From assembly GCA_947626465.1 (NCBI GenBank), contig CANQSI010000005.1:1-27570 (forward strand): a stretch of DNA of 27,570 bases, written 5' to 3'. Shown piece by piece: positions 1-6,579 of the stretch. The stretch comes from an uncultured Atopobiaceae bacterium. Lineage in GTDB: Bacteria > Actinomycetota > Coriobacteriia > Coriobacteriales > Atopobiaceae. Numbering within the stretch: position 1 is the stretch's first letter; every line of letters begins with the position of its first letter. The notes beneath the pieces were generated by a model. That model did no database searches, had not been told where the DNA came from, and saw nothing but the letters and a program-made list of their open reading frames with translations. The position numbers were made by a program, and so were the translations under genes.

Positions 1-1071
1 GTGAGGGGGACGTACAACGCCGAAACCGGGTTCACGCCAACTGCAAATGCCTATAGCAAGACGGCCACCATTACCAGCGAACTTCCGTACGACGGCATCG
101 TGCGATTCGCGCCTGACGTCTACGTTTCAGGGAGCGATGCCGAGGCCGGGGAAATCAACGCGGCGACCACGATCTACTACTTGATCACCGAAACCTCCGG
201 GAGCACCGGCTACACCTACGACACCAGCCGTTGGCTCCTCACCGTGAACGTAGGCGCTGAAACGGATTCGTTCCCAGCGGTGATGGGCGCGGACTACACG
301 ACGCTTTCGATATCGAGCTATTCCTATAAAAAGCTCGATGCGAGCGGCGCGCAAACGGACGCCGAGGAGACCGCCGCTTCCTTCACGAACGCCGTCTACG
401 TGCCGCCGGTTATTCCCGGCCCCTCGACCCCGTCCACCGGCTCCTTGACGATCCATAAGGCCATCGTCGGCGGGCCCGACGAGGCGCTGGACAAGACCTA
501 TTCCTTCCTCGTGGCCGGCCCGGGCGGCTTCTCGAGAACCGTGAGCGTAACGGGCAGCGGCTCCGTCACCCTTAGCAGCCTCACGCCCGGCAACTATACG
601 GTCTCCGAGGTTGGCGGCGAGATCGACGGGTACCTGCTCACCACGACGATCCCCGATGGAGGCGCGGTGGCCGTCAAGCGGAACGCGACCGCGGAGGTGA
701 CGGTCACCAACACCTACAAAGAGGGCGTGCCGGACGGCCCTCTCGGCCCCGACGACCCATCCTTCGCCGACGATCCGAACAATCCGAGCAATCCGAACGA
801 CCCGAACAGCCCGAACAAGCCGGGTAGCCCGACGAATCCGACCAACCCCACGAAGCCCGGCGGCGATCGTCACGTGAGCGCGCCCGATGGCAAGCAGAAT
901 GCGCTGCCGCAGACCGGCGACAGCACGCCCGTCGCCCTTCCCCCGATCCTCCTGGTAGCAGGCGTCGGCGTCATCCTGCTCGGCCTCCTCACCCTCCCGC
1001 ACTCAACCCCTCACCACCTCAAGCTCGCAGGACAAGCCCGCAAGCATCCGGCGCATCCGCCACGCGGGTGA
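1..1071 (+). CDS. LPxTG-anchored pilin/adhesin-like surface protein, probably 5'-truncated by the window edge
   Basis: This is a cell-wall protein attached by sortase. The visible part starts within an FctA/Spy0128-like pilin isopeptide domain (about residues 1-135: ITET then GYTYD, then an alternating beta strand, ending SFTNAVY). A Cna-B/DUF5979-type domain follows (about 147-240). In it, Lys153, Glu203 (in YTVSEV) and Asn237 (in VTNTY) sit where the isopeptide-forming triad of such domains is found. A Pro/Asn/Gly-rich wall-spanning linker with PNxPN-type repeats covers about 245-295. The sortase motif LPQTG lies at 302-306, then a hydrophobic helix (about 309-331) and a basic tail. The tail is longer (about 24 residues) than the usual few-residue tail. 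The first codon is a GTG at base 1 with no upstream sequence, so the true start and further domains probably lie outside. Sortase attachment is family knowledge; the host partner is unknown. Confidence 0.85.
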   Translation: MRGTYNAETGFTPTANAYSKTATITSELPYDGIVRFAPDVYVSGSDAEAGEINAATTIYYLITETSGSTGYTYDTSRWLLTVNVGAETDSFPAVMGADYTTLSISSYSYKKLDASGAQTDAEETAASFTNAVYVPPVIPGPSTPSTGSLTIHKAIVGGPDEALDKTYSFLVAGPGGFSRTVSVTGSGSVTLSSLTPGNYTVSEVGGEIDGYLLTTTIPDGGAVAVKRNATAEVTVTNTYKEGVPDGPLGPDDPSFADDPNNPSNPNDPNSPNKPGSPTNPTNPTKPGGDRHVSAPDGKQNALPQTGDSTPVALPPILLVAGVGVILLGLLTLPHSTPHHLKLAGQARKHPAHPPRG

Positions 1072-1188
1072 CGGACGCGCACGGCGGGTAGTCGCTTGTT
1101 CCACCCGGCGCACGCCCGCGCCGGACCCCACCTTCAGGCACGCCGCTGTTCGGTTGTGGTAGATCGCACAGCGTGCCAGGACGCCCCC

Positions 1189-1211
1189 ACGCCCCCGTGC
1201 GTTGGGGGCGT
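1189..1211. terminator. GC-rich hairpin after the pilin gene
   Basis: A perfect 8-bp stem, ACGCCCCC (1189-1196) with GGGGGCGT (1204-1211), has a 7-nt loop. It lies 118 bp after the pilin stop and has no T-run, so it is a weak terminator candidate or just structured intergenic DNA. Confidence 0.3.
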
Positions 1212-1220
1212 CCACATACA

Positions 1221-1513
1221 AAGGCTCTCTAGCCCTCTCAGCCGCCTTTTCATCCGCGTAGCCCTTTCAGCCGCCCTCGCATTTGGCACGCAGCCCTCTC
1301 TTTCGCCCCAAACGGGCGGCCGAGAGCTCTCCATGACAGTTCTGGAGCGTGAAGAGGGTGTTTTTGGGCGGCTGAGGAAGCTCGACGGCAAATAGGCAGG
1401 GCGGCTGAGGGCCCTACGCGGCAAAAAAGGCGGCTGAGAGCCCTAGGCGGCAGACGAGGGCGGCTGAAGGCTCCCCGTGGCGTATGCAGGTCGACAGACG
1501 AGGGCGGCTTGCT
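1221..1513 (+). repeat. Composite intergenic repeat element, copy 1
   Basis: The left arm carries units reading ...CGTAGCCCTTTCAGCCGCC... (reverse orientation). The right arm carries units GGCGGCTGAGG...CTACGCGGC, with GGCGGC starts at 1367, 1400, 1429, 1459 and a last weaker one at 1503. Spacing is therefore about 29-33 nt, except the last at 44. Between the arms, 1328-1365 holds the asymmetric core (CTCCATGACAGTTCTGG...), which defines plus orientation. The arms can pair into a long imperfect hairpin. No gene overlaps it. Open frames of about 100 residues across it have no recognisable protein features and follow the repeat period. Confidence 0.8.
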
Positions 1514-1517
1514 GACT

Positions 1518-1541
1518 GGCGGGTGGTGCTCGCCACCCGCC
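1518..1541. repeat. Short inverted repeat
   Basis: GGCGGGTGG (1518-1526) pairs perfectly with CCACCCGCC (1533-1541) around a 6-nt loop. It sits just beyond repeat copy 1 and downstream of the minus-strand Nif11-like gene. There is no T-tract. The rest of 1514-1680 shows nothing I can assign. Confidence 0.35.
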
Positions 1542-1680
1542 ATCCGGCGCGCAAGGAATTGTTTTCGTCGAAGAGGGCCGCGTTGCAGTGCAAGCCTTGG
1601 TGGTGAGGTGGAGGAGCGGCGAGCTTGCGATGCCACACCCAGCTGGCGGCGGAGGATGCGCGTCGCGCGTCCGCCCGGCG

Positions 1681-2007
1681 CTAGCGCTGGCGCAGCTGCT
1701 TCGCGAGGTTTTCCAGCTCGGCCCGGAGGGCGCCGTCCACGATCGGCTCGTCTGCGTGCGCGCCGCCGGAGACCGCGTCGAGGTCGTCGTCCGAGAGTCG
1801 CGCGTCGCCGAGGAAGCGCAGGTAGCGAAACACGCGGTCGGCGGCGTTGCGGTTCAGCCAGATGCCGCGCTCCTCCATGAGCTCCACGAACTCGTCGACG
1901 CTTGCGCAGGCGCGCACCTCGTTCACGAAGGAGGGGGAGAAGTGGGGCAAGTCCGAGCCCGCCGGCGAAGCGAGCCCTTGCCCGTTCCTGATTGGTCGCT
2001 TCGCCAT
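1681..2007 (-). CDS. Small Nif11-like protein with a double-glycine motif (putative peptide precursor or orphan relative)
   Basis: The 108-residue protein starts at the ATG at 2007. An open frame continues upstream, but that extension crosses a homopolymer tract and looks non-coding. The pattern is that of Nif11-type leader regions: ASVDEFVELMEERGIWLN, then a helix, then LSDDDLDAVSGG ending at the codons 1762-1767. Twenty-six residues follow the Gly-Gly, charged and helical (ending LAKQLRQR), without Cys, Ser or Thr, so a lanthipeptide- or thioether-type core is unlikely. No modification enzyme, peptidase or bacteriocin exporter lies beside it. A possible ribosome site GAAGGG lies about 8-13 bases before the ATG. 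It may be a RiPP-like precursor or an orphan member that keeps only the leader fold. The Nif11 resemblance is judged by eye. Confidence 0.6.
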   Translation of the reverse strand: MAKRPIRNGQGLASPAGSDLPHFSPSFVNEVRACASVDEFVELMEERGIWLNRNAADRVFRYLRFLGDARLSDDDLDAVSGGAHADEPIVDGALRAELENLAKQLRQR

Positions 2008-2143
2008 GGCGCGCCCTTCGATATGCCCTCTATCCAGCGCTCTCACCGCGCGATAGGCCAATTCTATGGGAAGGAACCGCTCGCCGAGTGAAATCGAAAA
2101 AACGTGCACCAATGACGGCGTTTGATGCACGAATGAAATTCCA

Positions 2144-2159
2144 CCCCCCCCCCTTTTTT
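2144..2159. repeat. Homopolymer tract C10-T6
   Basis: Ten consecutive C (2144-2153) are followed by six T (2154-2159). The tract lies between the divergent Nif11-like gene (start 2007) and the AIM24 gene (start 2238). It is outside both chosen coding regions, so slippage would alter promoter or leader spacing, not the reading frame. Confidence 0.8.
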
Positions 2160-2178
2160 CAATTGTGTGTTTCCGTAT

Positions 2179-2215
2179 GCTTGCGAACGGAGCGCCCCCC
2201 TGCTCCCTCGCAAGC
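2179..2215 (+). promoter_or_regulatory. Leader hairpin before the AIM24 gene
   Basis: GCTTGCGA (2179-2186) pairs with TCGCAAGC (2208-2215), and inside it GGAGC (2189-2193) pairs with GCTCC (2202-2206). The hairpin ends 12 bases before the strong ribosome site AAGGAGGA (2227-2234), so it is probably part of the 5' leader. It could be an mRNA-stability hairpin, an operator or an attenuator-like structure; no T-run follows. Confidence 0.4.
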
Positions 2216-2237
2216 GTCGTGTCCCTAAGGAGGACCA

Positions 2238-2912
2238 ATGAAATACGAGATCATCGGCAACCCCTATCCCGCGGTCGTCTGCCATCTTGAGCGCGGCGAG
2301 GCCATGAAGACGGAGAAGGGTTCCATGGTGTGGATGGATCCGGTCTTCACGATGGAGACGAAGGGCGGCGGGGTGAAGAAGGCCCTCGGGCGCGCCCTCG
2401 CAGGCGAGTCGATGTTCCAGAACATCTTCACGGCAAAGGCCCCCGGAAAGATCGCCTTTGGCTCGAGCTTCCCCGGCCGCATCCTTCCGCTTGAGATCGA
2501 CGCGCAGCACGCCTACGTCGTGCAGAAGATGGCCTTCCTCGCCTCGACGATGGGCGTGGACCTCTCGATGACCTTCCGCAAGAAGCTCGGCGCGGGCGCG
2601 TTCGGCGGCGAGGGCTTCATCATGGAATCGCTCACGGGCAACGGCACCGTGTTCATCGAGTGCGACGGCGAGCTCGTGGACTATGAGCTCGCGGCCGGTC
2701 AGACGCTGCTCGTGGACACGGGCAACGTGCTCGGCTACACGCAGGGCGTCACGCTCGAGATCGAGAAGATCTCCGGCGTGAAGAACGTGCTCTTCGGCGG
2801 CGAGGGCCTCTTCAACACCAAGCTCACGGGTCCTGGCCACGTATGGCTGCAGACGATGCCGCTCGCGAACGTCATCGACGTGATCGCCGCGCACATGCCG
2901 GTGTCGAACTAG
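2238..2912 (+). CDS. AIM24 / TIGR00266-family protein
   Basis: The 224-residue protein resembles the AIM24 (TIGR00266) family, a beta-rich fold with no established bacterial function, named for the mitochondrial AIM24 protein. Recognisable features are the opening YEIIGNPYPAVVCHLERGE, the early METKGGG turn, SMFQNIFTA, GKIAFGSSFPGRILPLE, and the C-terminal half with GEGFIMESLTGNGTVFIE, LLVDTGNVLGY and KNVLFGGEGLFNTKLTGPG. Length is normal for the family. There is no signal peptide or membrane segment. The start has an excellent ribosome site (TAAGGAGGA, ATG at 2238). Only 4 bases separate its stop from the next gene, so the two are probably cotranscribed and translationally coupled. Function is unknown; the neighbouring LytTR gene may regulate it or share its stimulus. 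Confidence 0.88.
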   Translation: MKYEIIGNPYPAVVCHLERGEAMKTEKGSMVWMDPVFTMETKGGGVKKALGRALAGESMFQNIFTAKAPGKIAFGSSFPGRILPLEIDAQHAYVVQKMAFLASTMGVDLSMTFRKKLGAGAFGGEGFIMESLTGNGTVFIECDGELVDYELAAGQTLLVDTGNVLGYTQGVTLEIEKISGVKNVLFGGEGLFNTKLTGPGHVWLQTMPLANVIDVIAAHMPVSN

Positions 2913-2916
2913 CGCG

Positions 2917-3795
2917 ATGGCTGCCGACGACACCTTGCGCGCACAAGCGGCCTCCGCCGACGAGGAGGCCGTCTCGTCGTTTTTCGCCGACCTCACGCGG
3001 CGCTTCACGCACGACTTCATGAACGGCGACGGCGAGAAGAACACGGAGATGCTCGCCGAGAGCTTCGCCTTCATCGGCGCCACGCCCGACCAGACGAGCT
3101 ACAATCGCGACCGCTACCTCGAGATGTGCCGCGTGGTGGCCGACGATGACGTGCGCATCGTGCTCACGAACCAGTCCTACGTGGCGCTTCCGCTCTCCGA
3201 GGAGTACTGCTTAGTACTCGCGATGTTTCGCGTGTTCTTGAGCAAGGGCTCGGCGCCGGCGTCGCTTCGCGGGGCGTCCGCGCGCCTCACGTTCCACTGG
3301 TCCTTCAAGGACCACACGCCGAAGCTCGTGGTCCTCGAATCGGCCTTCGTGCTGAGCGTCTCCGACGCCTTGGGCATGGGCGCGCACGAAGACTCGGCCG
3401 AGGCCGAGGTCGAGGACGAGGGCTTCCACGACGATCGCCTGCTGGAGTTTCGCGACGACCACCGCATCTCCCACTTCGTGGCGGCCGAGGGGATCCTCTA
3501 CGTGGAGGCGCACGGCCACAAGTGCACGATCCACTGCGTGGGGGATTCCTTCGACGTGAATGAGGGCATCACCTCCGTGGAGGCGCGCCTCGGCGAGGGC
3601 TTCGTGCGCCTCCACCGCTCCTACCTCGTGAATCCGTGGCACCTGCGCACGCTCTCCGAGAAGGGCGCCGCGCTCGACACCGGCGAGGTGCTGCCGGTGC
3701 CCGCGCGCAGGCTCGAGGAGCTGCGCGGGGTGCTTCGGCAGGTGAGGAAGCCGAGGAGCGACCTCGACAGCATCAGCCCGATCCTCTGGGGCTAG
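2917..3795 (+). CDS. LytTR-type DNA-binding regulator with N-terminal NTF2/SnoaL-like domain
   Basis: The protein has 292 residues. The C-terminal 100 or so (about 185-285) match a LytTR DNA-binding domain: ISHFVAAEGILYVEAHGHKC, then the FVRLHRSYLVNPWHL segment and a final VPARRLEELRGVLRQ helix. The N-terminal part (about 15-150) has the layout of an NTF2/SnoaL-like sensory domain (SFFADLTRRFTHDFMNGD... YNRDRYLEMCRVV... YCLVLAMFRVF... RLTFHWSFKD). An acidic linker at about 155-170 joins them. There is no receiver domain or membrane segment, so this is not a standard response regulator; a ligand-sensing one-component regulator is the likely role. The ATG at 2917 has no clear ribosome site and follows the AIM24 stop by 4 bases, which suggests coupling. 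The target promoter is unknown, perhaps the 2020-2237 region. Confidence 0.85.
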   Translation: MAADDTLRAQAASADEEAVSSFFADLTRRFTHDFMNGDGEKNTEMLAESFAFIGATPDQTSYNRDRYLEMCRVVADDDVRIVLTNQSYVALPLSEEYCLVLAMFRVFLSKGSAPASLRGASARLTFHWSFKDHTPKLVVLESAFVLSVSDALGMGAHEDSAEAEVEDEGFHDDRLLEFRDDHRISHFVAAEGILYVEAHGHKCTIHCVGDSFDVNEGITSVEARLGEGFVRLHRSYLVNPWHLRTLSEKGAALDTGEVLPVPARRLEELRGVLRQVRKPRSDLDSISPILWG

Positions 3796-3876
3796 AAGCT
3801 CTAGTATCGGTGCGGTGTGCGGCGCATCCCTGTGCGCGCACCATGTACCTGTTGCCAAGAGAAGGAACCTTTACCT

Positions 3877-5520
3877 ATGGACAAGCGCACTGACGAAACG
3901 CCGGACGCGCAGGTGCCCGAGACGCCGAGCGACGCTCCCATCGAGAACCTGCCGCCTGAGGAGAGCAAGGCAAAGGCCGACGCGAGCGTGGCCGAGGCCC
4001 AAGAGCGCCTCGAGGCGATGGAGAAGCTCGAGCGCGTGGAGCTCTCGCTCGACGCCGCATTCAACACCGGAAAGGCCGAGCGCAGCCGCATCACGCGCGC
4101 CGCGCAGCTCGACGCCGCCGAGGCCGTGGCCATGGCGGGCGTGGCCATGGAATCCGACGAGGTGGCCGACGAGGCCTTCCGCCTGAACGTGATCGCGAGC
4201 CACGGGGGCAACCCTGAGCGTGCCAAGACCGCGCGCCAGAACCTGCGCAAGGCGAACCGCGAGGCCAAGGCCAACCACAAGGCCGCCACGAAGTCGGCCA
4301 AGAACGCCTACGACGCGATCCGCTTCTCCGACCCGAACGCCATGGGCTTCATGCGCTTCGTACAGGTGTACTTCGCCATCGACATCGCGGCGAACATCCT
4401 GCTCCTGCTCCTCACCTCGCGCGATTCGGTGGCGAGCGACTCCACGCAGTTCCTCACGTGGATCATGCTCATCCTCATGGGCGTGGCGTTCTGGTTCTTC
4501 ATCAACCGCTACAAGGTCGCCCGACCCTTCATGATCGTGATGAGCGCGATCGGGCTCGCCATCGGCGGCATCAAGCTCGCCATCGAGGGCACCTTCAGCC
4601 TGCCGACGTTCATCTTCAACGGCGCCTTCTACATCTTCTTGATCCTCTACTTCATCTTCTCGAAGCGCGTGAAGGCGACGATGGTGAACGACCTCGCCAA
4701 GCGCACGGGCATCTACGACAAGGAGGGCACGGCCTACCTCGAGCACGGCTGGCCGCTCATCCGCAACCTCATCATCTACTTCATCATCTTCTCGATCCTC
4801 GGCCACTGGATGGAAGCCGGCATGTGCCAGTTCATCCGCCTCGGCCTCGTGGAGGGCGAATACGACCCCTCGAACACGATGCTCTGGCGCGACTGGCTCT
4901 ACCCGTTCCCCATGGAGGGCGCCGCGGTGGTGCTCATCGCGCTCTTCCTCTACCCCTTGCTCCAATGGCTGAAGAAGAAGATCAAGAACCCGCTCGTGCC
5001 CTACCTCATCAGCTTCTTCGTGAACGCGGGCGTGTGCAGCTTGATCGAGTTCTCGATGGGCCTCCTCGTGAACGCCGACCACCAGCTTTGGGACTACTCC
5101 ACCATGCCCTTCAACATCATGGGGCAGGTGTGCTTGCAAAACGCCATGGCCTTCGGCGCGGCCTCGTCGATCATCGCGTGGTGGGTCTACCCGCTGCTCC
5201 AGCTGTGGATCTCGCGCGTGCCCGACGCCATCATGAACATCGTCTTCGTGGCGGTGGCCGTGGTGGGCGCGATTCTCTGGTCGCTCTACCTCTTCACCCC
5301 GCCTGAGTCCATCGAGTACGTGCCGCAAGACACCCTCACCACCGAGCAGCGCGACATGGAGGATCTGAACGCCTCGCTCGACGTCTTGCAATCCTCGCTC
5401 GACTGGGTGCAATCCGAGGTCAGCGAGCTCGGCTCCGACGGCACCGACCTCCAACCCGAGCTCCAGCAGATCCAGGACTCGATCACCCAAATCAACCAGC
5501 TTGTGGGGGCCACGGGATAG
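3877..5520 (+). CDS. CmpB-type (ABC_trans_CmpB, PF06541-like) multi-pass membrane protein with long charged N-terminus
   Basis: The protein has 547 residues from the ATG at 3877; GAAGGA lies about 10 bases upstream, and an earlier in-frame codon at 3817 lacks this. Residues 1-140 are highly charged and probably coiled (AEAQERLEAMEKLERVE, later KANREAKANHKAATKSAKN). About four helices follow (roughly 145-280). The CmpB-type domain covers about 300-480: SILGHWMEAGM, WLYPFPMEGAAVV, NAGVCSLIEFSMG, WDYSTMPFNIMGQVCLQ. A last helix is followed by a periplasmic-side or cytosolic coiled coil (EDLNASLDVLQSSLDWVQ). The family is annotated as a putative ABC-type permease, but no ATPase is adjacent and transport is unproven. 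It may belong to the same unit as the AIM24-LytTR pair (81-bp gap). Three hairpins follow its stop. Confidence 0.85.
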   Translation: MDKRTDETPDAQVPETPSDAPIENLPPEESKAKADASVAEAQERLEAMEKLERVELSLDAAFNTGKAERSRITRAAQLDAAEAVAMAGVAMESDEVADEAFRLNVIASHGGNPERAKTARQNLRKANREAKANHKAATKSAKNAYDAIRFSDPNAMGFMRFVQVYFAIDIAANILLLLLTSRDSVASDSTQFLTWIMLILMGVAFWFFINRYKVARPFMIVMSAIGLAIGGIKLAIEGTFSLPTFIFNGAFYIFLILYFIFSKRVKATMVNDLAKRTGIYDKEGTAYLEHGWPLIRNLIIYFIIFSILGHWMEAGMCQFIRLGLVEGEYDPSNTMLWRDWLYPFPMEGAAVVLIALFLYPLLQWLKKKIKNPLVPYLISFFVNAGVCSLIEFSMGLLVNADHQLWDYSTMPFNIMGQVCLQNAMAFGAASSIIAWWVYPLLQLWISRVPDAIMNIVFVAVAVVGAILWSLYLFTPPESIEYVPQDTLTTEQRDMEDLNASLDVLQSSLDWVQSEVSELGSDGTDLQPELQQIQDSITQINQLVGATG

Positions 5521-5534
5521 GCTTTTGCCCGAAC

Positions 5535-5581
5535 GGGCCCGCTTGCGGTGCATCCCGAAGGGGCGCGCGGCAAGCGGGCCC
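5535..5581. terminator. Hairpin 1 of the convergent junction
   Basis: GGGCCCGCTTGC (5535-5546) pairs perfectly with GCAAGCGGGCCC (5570-5581) around a 23-nt loop. It begins 15 bases after the membrane-protein stop. There is no T-run, so it may end transcription with the following hairpin or protect a 3' end. Confidence 0.55.
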
Positions 5582-5603
5582 CCTCGGACTTGGCCAAAAC
5601 AGA

Positions 5604-5636
5604 GCCTCTACCTCGCGCGTTGCGCGAGGTAGAGGC
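5604..5636 (-). terminator. Hairpin 2 of the convergent junction, terminator-like on the minus strand
   Basis: A perfect 15-bp stem, GCCTCTACCTCGCGC (5604-5618) with 5622-5636, has a 3-nt loop. Read on the minus strand it is followed by TCTGTTTTGG, so it best serves the minus-strand STAS genes. On the plus strand only AATTCT follows. Confidence 0.65.
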
Positions 5637-5650
5637 AATTCTGGACTGGC

Positions 5651-5709
5651 GCCGAGGAGGGCCGCTTACCGCGCAATGCTTCGCATTGCACCGTAAGCGG
5701 CCCCCTTCG
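5651..5709. terminator. Hairpin 3 of the convergent junction
   Basis: An 11-bp stem GGGCCGCTTAC (5659-5669) with GTAAGCGGCCC (5693-5703) encloses a second perfect 7-bp stem GCAATGC (5673-5679) with GCATTGC (5683-5689). The outer stem can extend through CCGAGGA/CCTTCGG with wobble pairs. It lies 16 bases beyond the STAS stop. There is no clear T-tract on either strand. Confidence 0.55.
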
Positions 5710-5724
5710 GTTCAAGTTAATTAG

Positions 5725-6021
5725 TTACGCGAACTCCAGGAACTTGTCGAAGCCGGTCATCTCGAACACGTTCATGACCTCCGGGCGCACGCCGGTGAAC
5801 ACGAGGCGGCCGTCGATGAGGCGCTTTTGGAGCGCGACGATGGAGCGCAGGCCGGCGGAGGACACGAAGTCGCAATCGGAGAGGTCGACGACCATGCTGG
5901 TGATGCCGTGGTCGACGAGCTTGTCCACGTAGGCGGTGAAGGCCGGCGCGGTGTTCGTGTCGATGCGGCCCTCGACGAGCACGGTGGTGGGCGTCACGTT
6001 CGGCTTGACGCTGAGGTTCAT
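5725..6021 (-). CDS. STAS-domain anti-anti-sigma factor (RsbV/SpoIIAA-like), downstream copy
   Basis: The 98-residue protein is a single STAS domain. LVEGRIDTNTAPAFTAYVDKL gives the N-terminal strand-helix, and DLSDCDFVSSAGLRSIVALQKRL holds the paired serines (54-55) at the site phosphorylated by the cognate kinase in RsbV/SpoIIAA. VFTGVRPEVMNVFEMTGFDKFLEF gives the C-terminal helix. In the known mechanism the unphosphorylated form binds the HATPase kinase and frees its target (a sigma factor or other client). AAGGAGAA lies just upstream of the ATG at 6021. It follows the second STAS gene by 45 bases on the same strand, and a kinase gene is divergent at 6580. The two STAS proteins differ clearly in sequence, so they are paralogues with possibly different inputs. 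Confidence 0.9.
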   Translation of the reverse strand: MNLSVKPNVTPTTVLVEGRIDTNTAPAFTAYVDKLVDHGITSMVVDLSDCDFVSSAGLRSIVALQKRLIDGRLVFTGVRPEVMNVFEMTGFDKFLEFA

Positions 6022-6066
6022 CGAGTTCTCCTTCGCGAAACGTGCGAGCGGGCGGGGGAGGGAGGG

Positions 6067-6369
6067 CTAGAGGCCGAGGAGATCGGCGATGCCGGTGATC
6101 TCGAAGACCTCCATCACCTCGTCGGAGGAGCCTTCGATGGCGAGCGTGCCACCCTTGGCCATCACCTGCTTGTAGGCCACCATGAGCACGCGCAGGCCGG
6201 CGGAGGAGATGTACTCGAGGTCTGAGAAATCGAAGACCACGGAGGTCACGTCGCCATTCGAGAACGCCTCGCCGACGGCCTTCTCGAAGTCCGGCGCAGT
6301 GTTGGTGTTGATCGAGCCACTCACGGCAATCGTGGCGACGCTGCCGTCTACGCTCACATGCGCTTCCAT
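6067..6369 (-). CDS. STAS-domain anti-anti-sigma factor, upstream copy
   Basis: This 100-residue STAS protein opens MEAHVSVDGSVATIAVSGSI and continues NTNTAPDFEKAVGEAF, FDFSDLEYISSAGLRVLMVAYKQV and EVMEVFEITGIADLLGL. Serines 55-56 in ISSAGLR are the expected phosphorylation site. I chose the ATG at 6369 because AGAAGGGA lies properly upstream; a longer frame to 6417 adds residues unlike a STAS start. It is the first gene of a two-gene minus-strand unit and probably shares a roughly 210-bp divergent control region with the RsbW-like kinase gene. It likely acts in the cytosol as a partner of that kinase. No sigma factor or PP2C phosphatase gene is visible nearby. Confidence 0.9.
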   Translation of the reverse strand: MEAHVSVDGSVATIAVSGSINTNTAPDFEKAVGEAFSNGDVTSVVFDFSDLEYISSAGLRVLMVAYKQVMAKGGTLAIEGSSDEVMEVFEITGIADLLGL

Positions 6370-6526
6370 CGCCCATCCCTTCTGTTGGCTGGCCTCAACC
6401 CTAGCAGTTACCCGCATCTCGCGCTACGTATGCAAAGCCACGAACGGCGAGGGAAACGCCCATATTGCGCACGAAAACGCGCTGAAGGGAAACGAGCGTC
6501 GCCCCGCAAAGTTGCCGAGCGGCATG

Positions 6527-6540
6527 GGAAAATAGTTTCC
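6527..6540. promoter_or_regulatory. Possible operator in the STAS/kinase divergent region
   Basis: GGAAAATAGTTTCC is a short inverted repeat (GGAAA/TTTCC). TACACT, a possible -10 for the kinase gene, follows directly at 6541-6546, but no well-spaced -35 is visible. The assignment is tentative. Confidence 0.25.
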
Positions 6541-6579
6541 TACACTTGCATGGGCCCGAGGACGATGAAGGGAGCGCAC

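Noticed and set aside
1221..1513. CRISPR array suggested by ~30-nt repeated units
   Set aside because: Units are degenerate and contiguous without unique spacers, arms are in opposite orientation, and no cas genes are present.
2008..2238. N-terminal extension of the Nif11-like protein (77 more residues)
   Set aside because: It crosses the C10-T6 tract and the leader hairpin of the opposite gene, lacks domain character, and an adequate start exists at 2007.
3871..5553. Very long antisense open frame (560 codons) opposite the CmpB-type gene
   Set aside because: Shadow of a high-GC gene: composition rich in Arg, His, Glu and Asp without domain features, while the plus-strand frame is a clear membrane protein.
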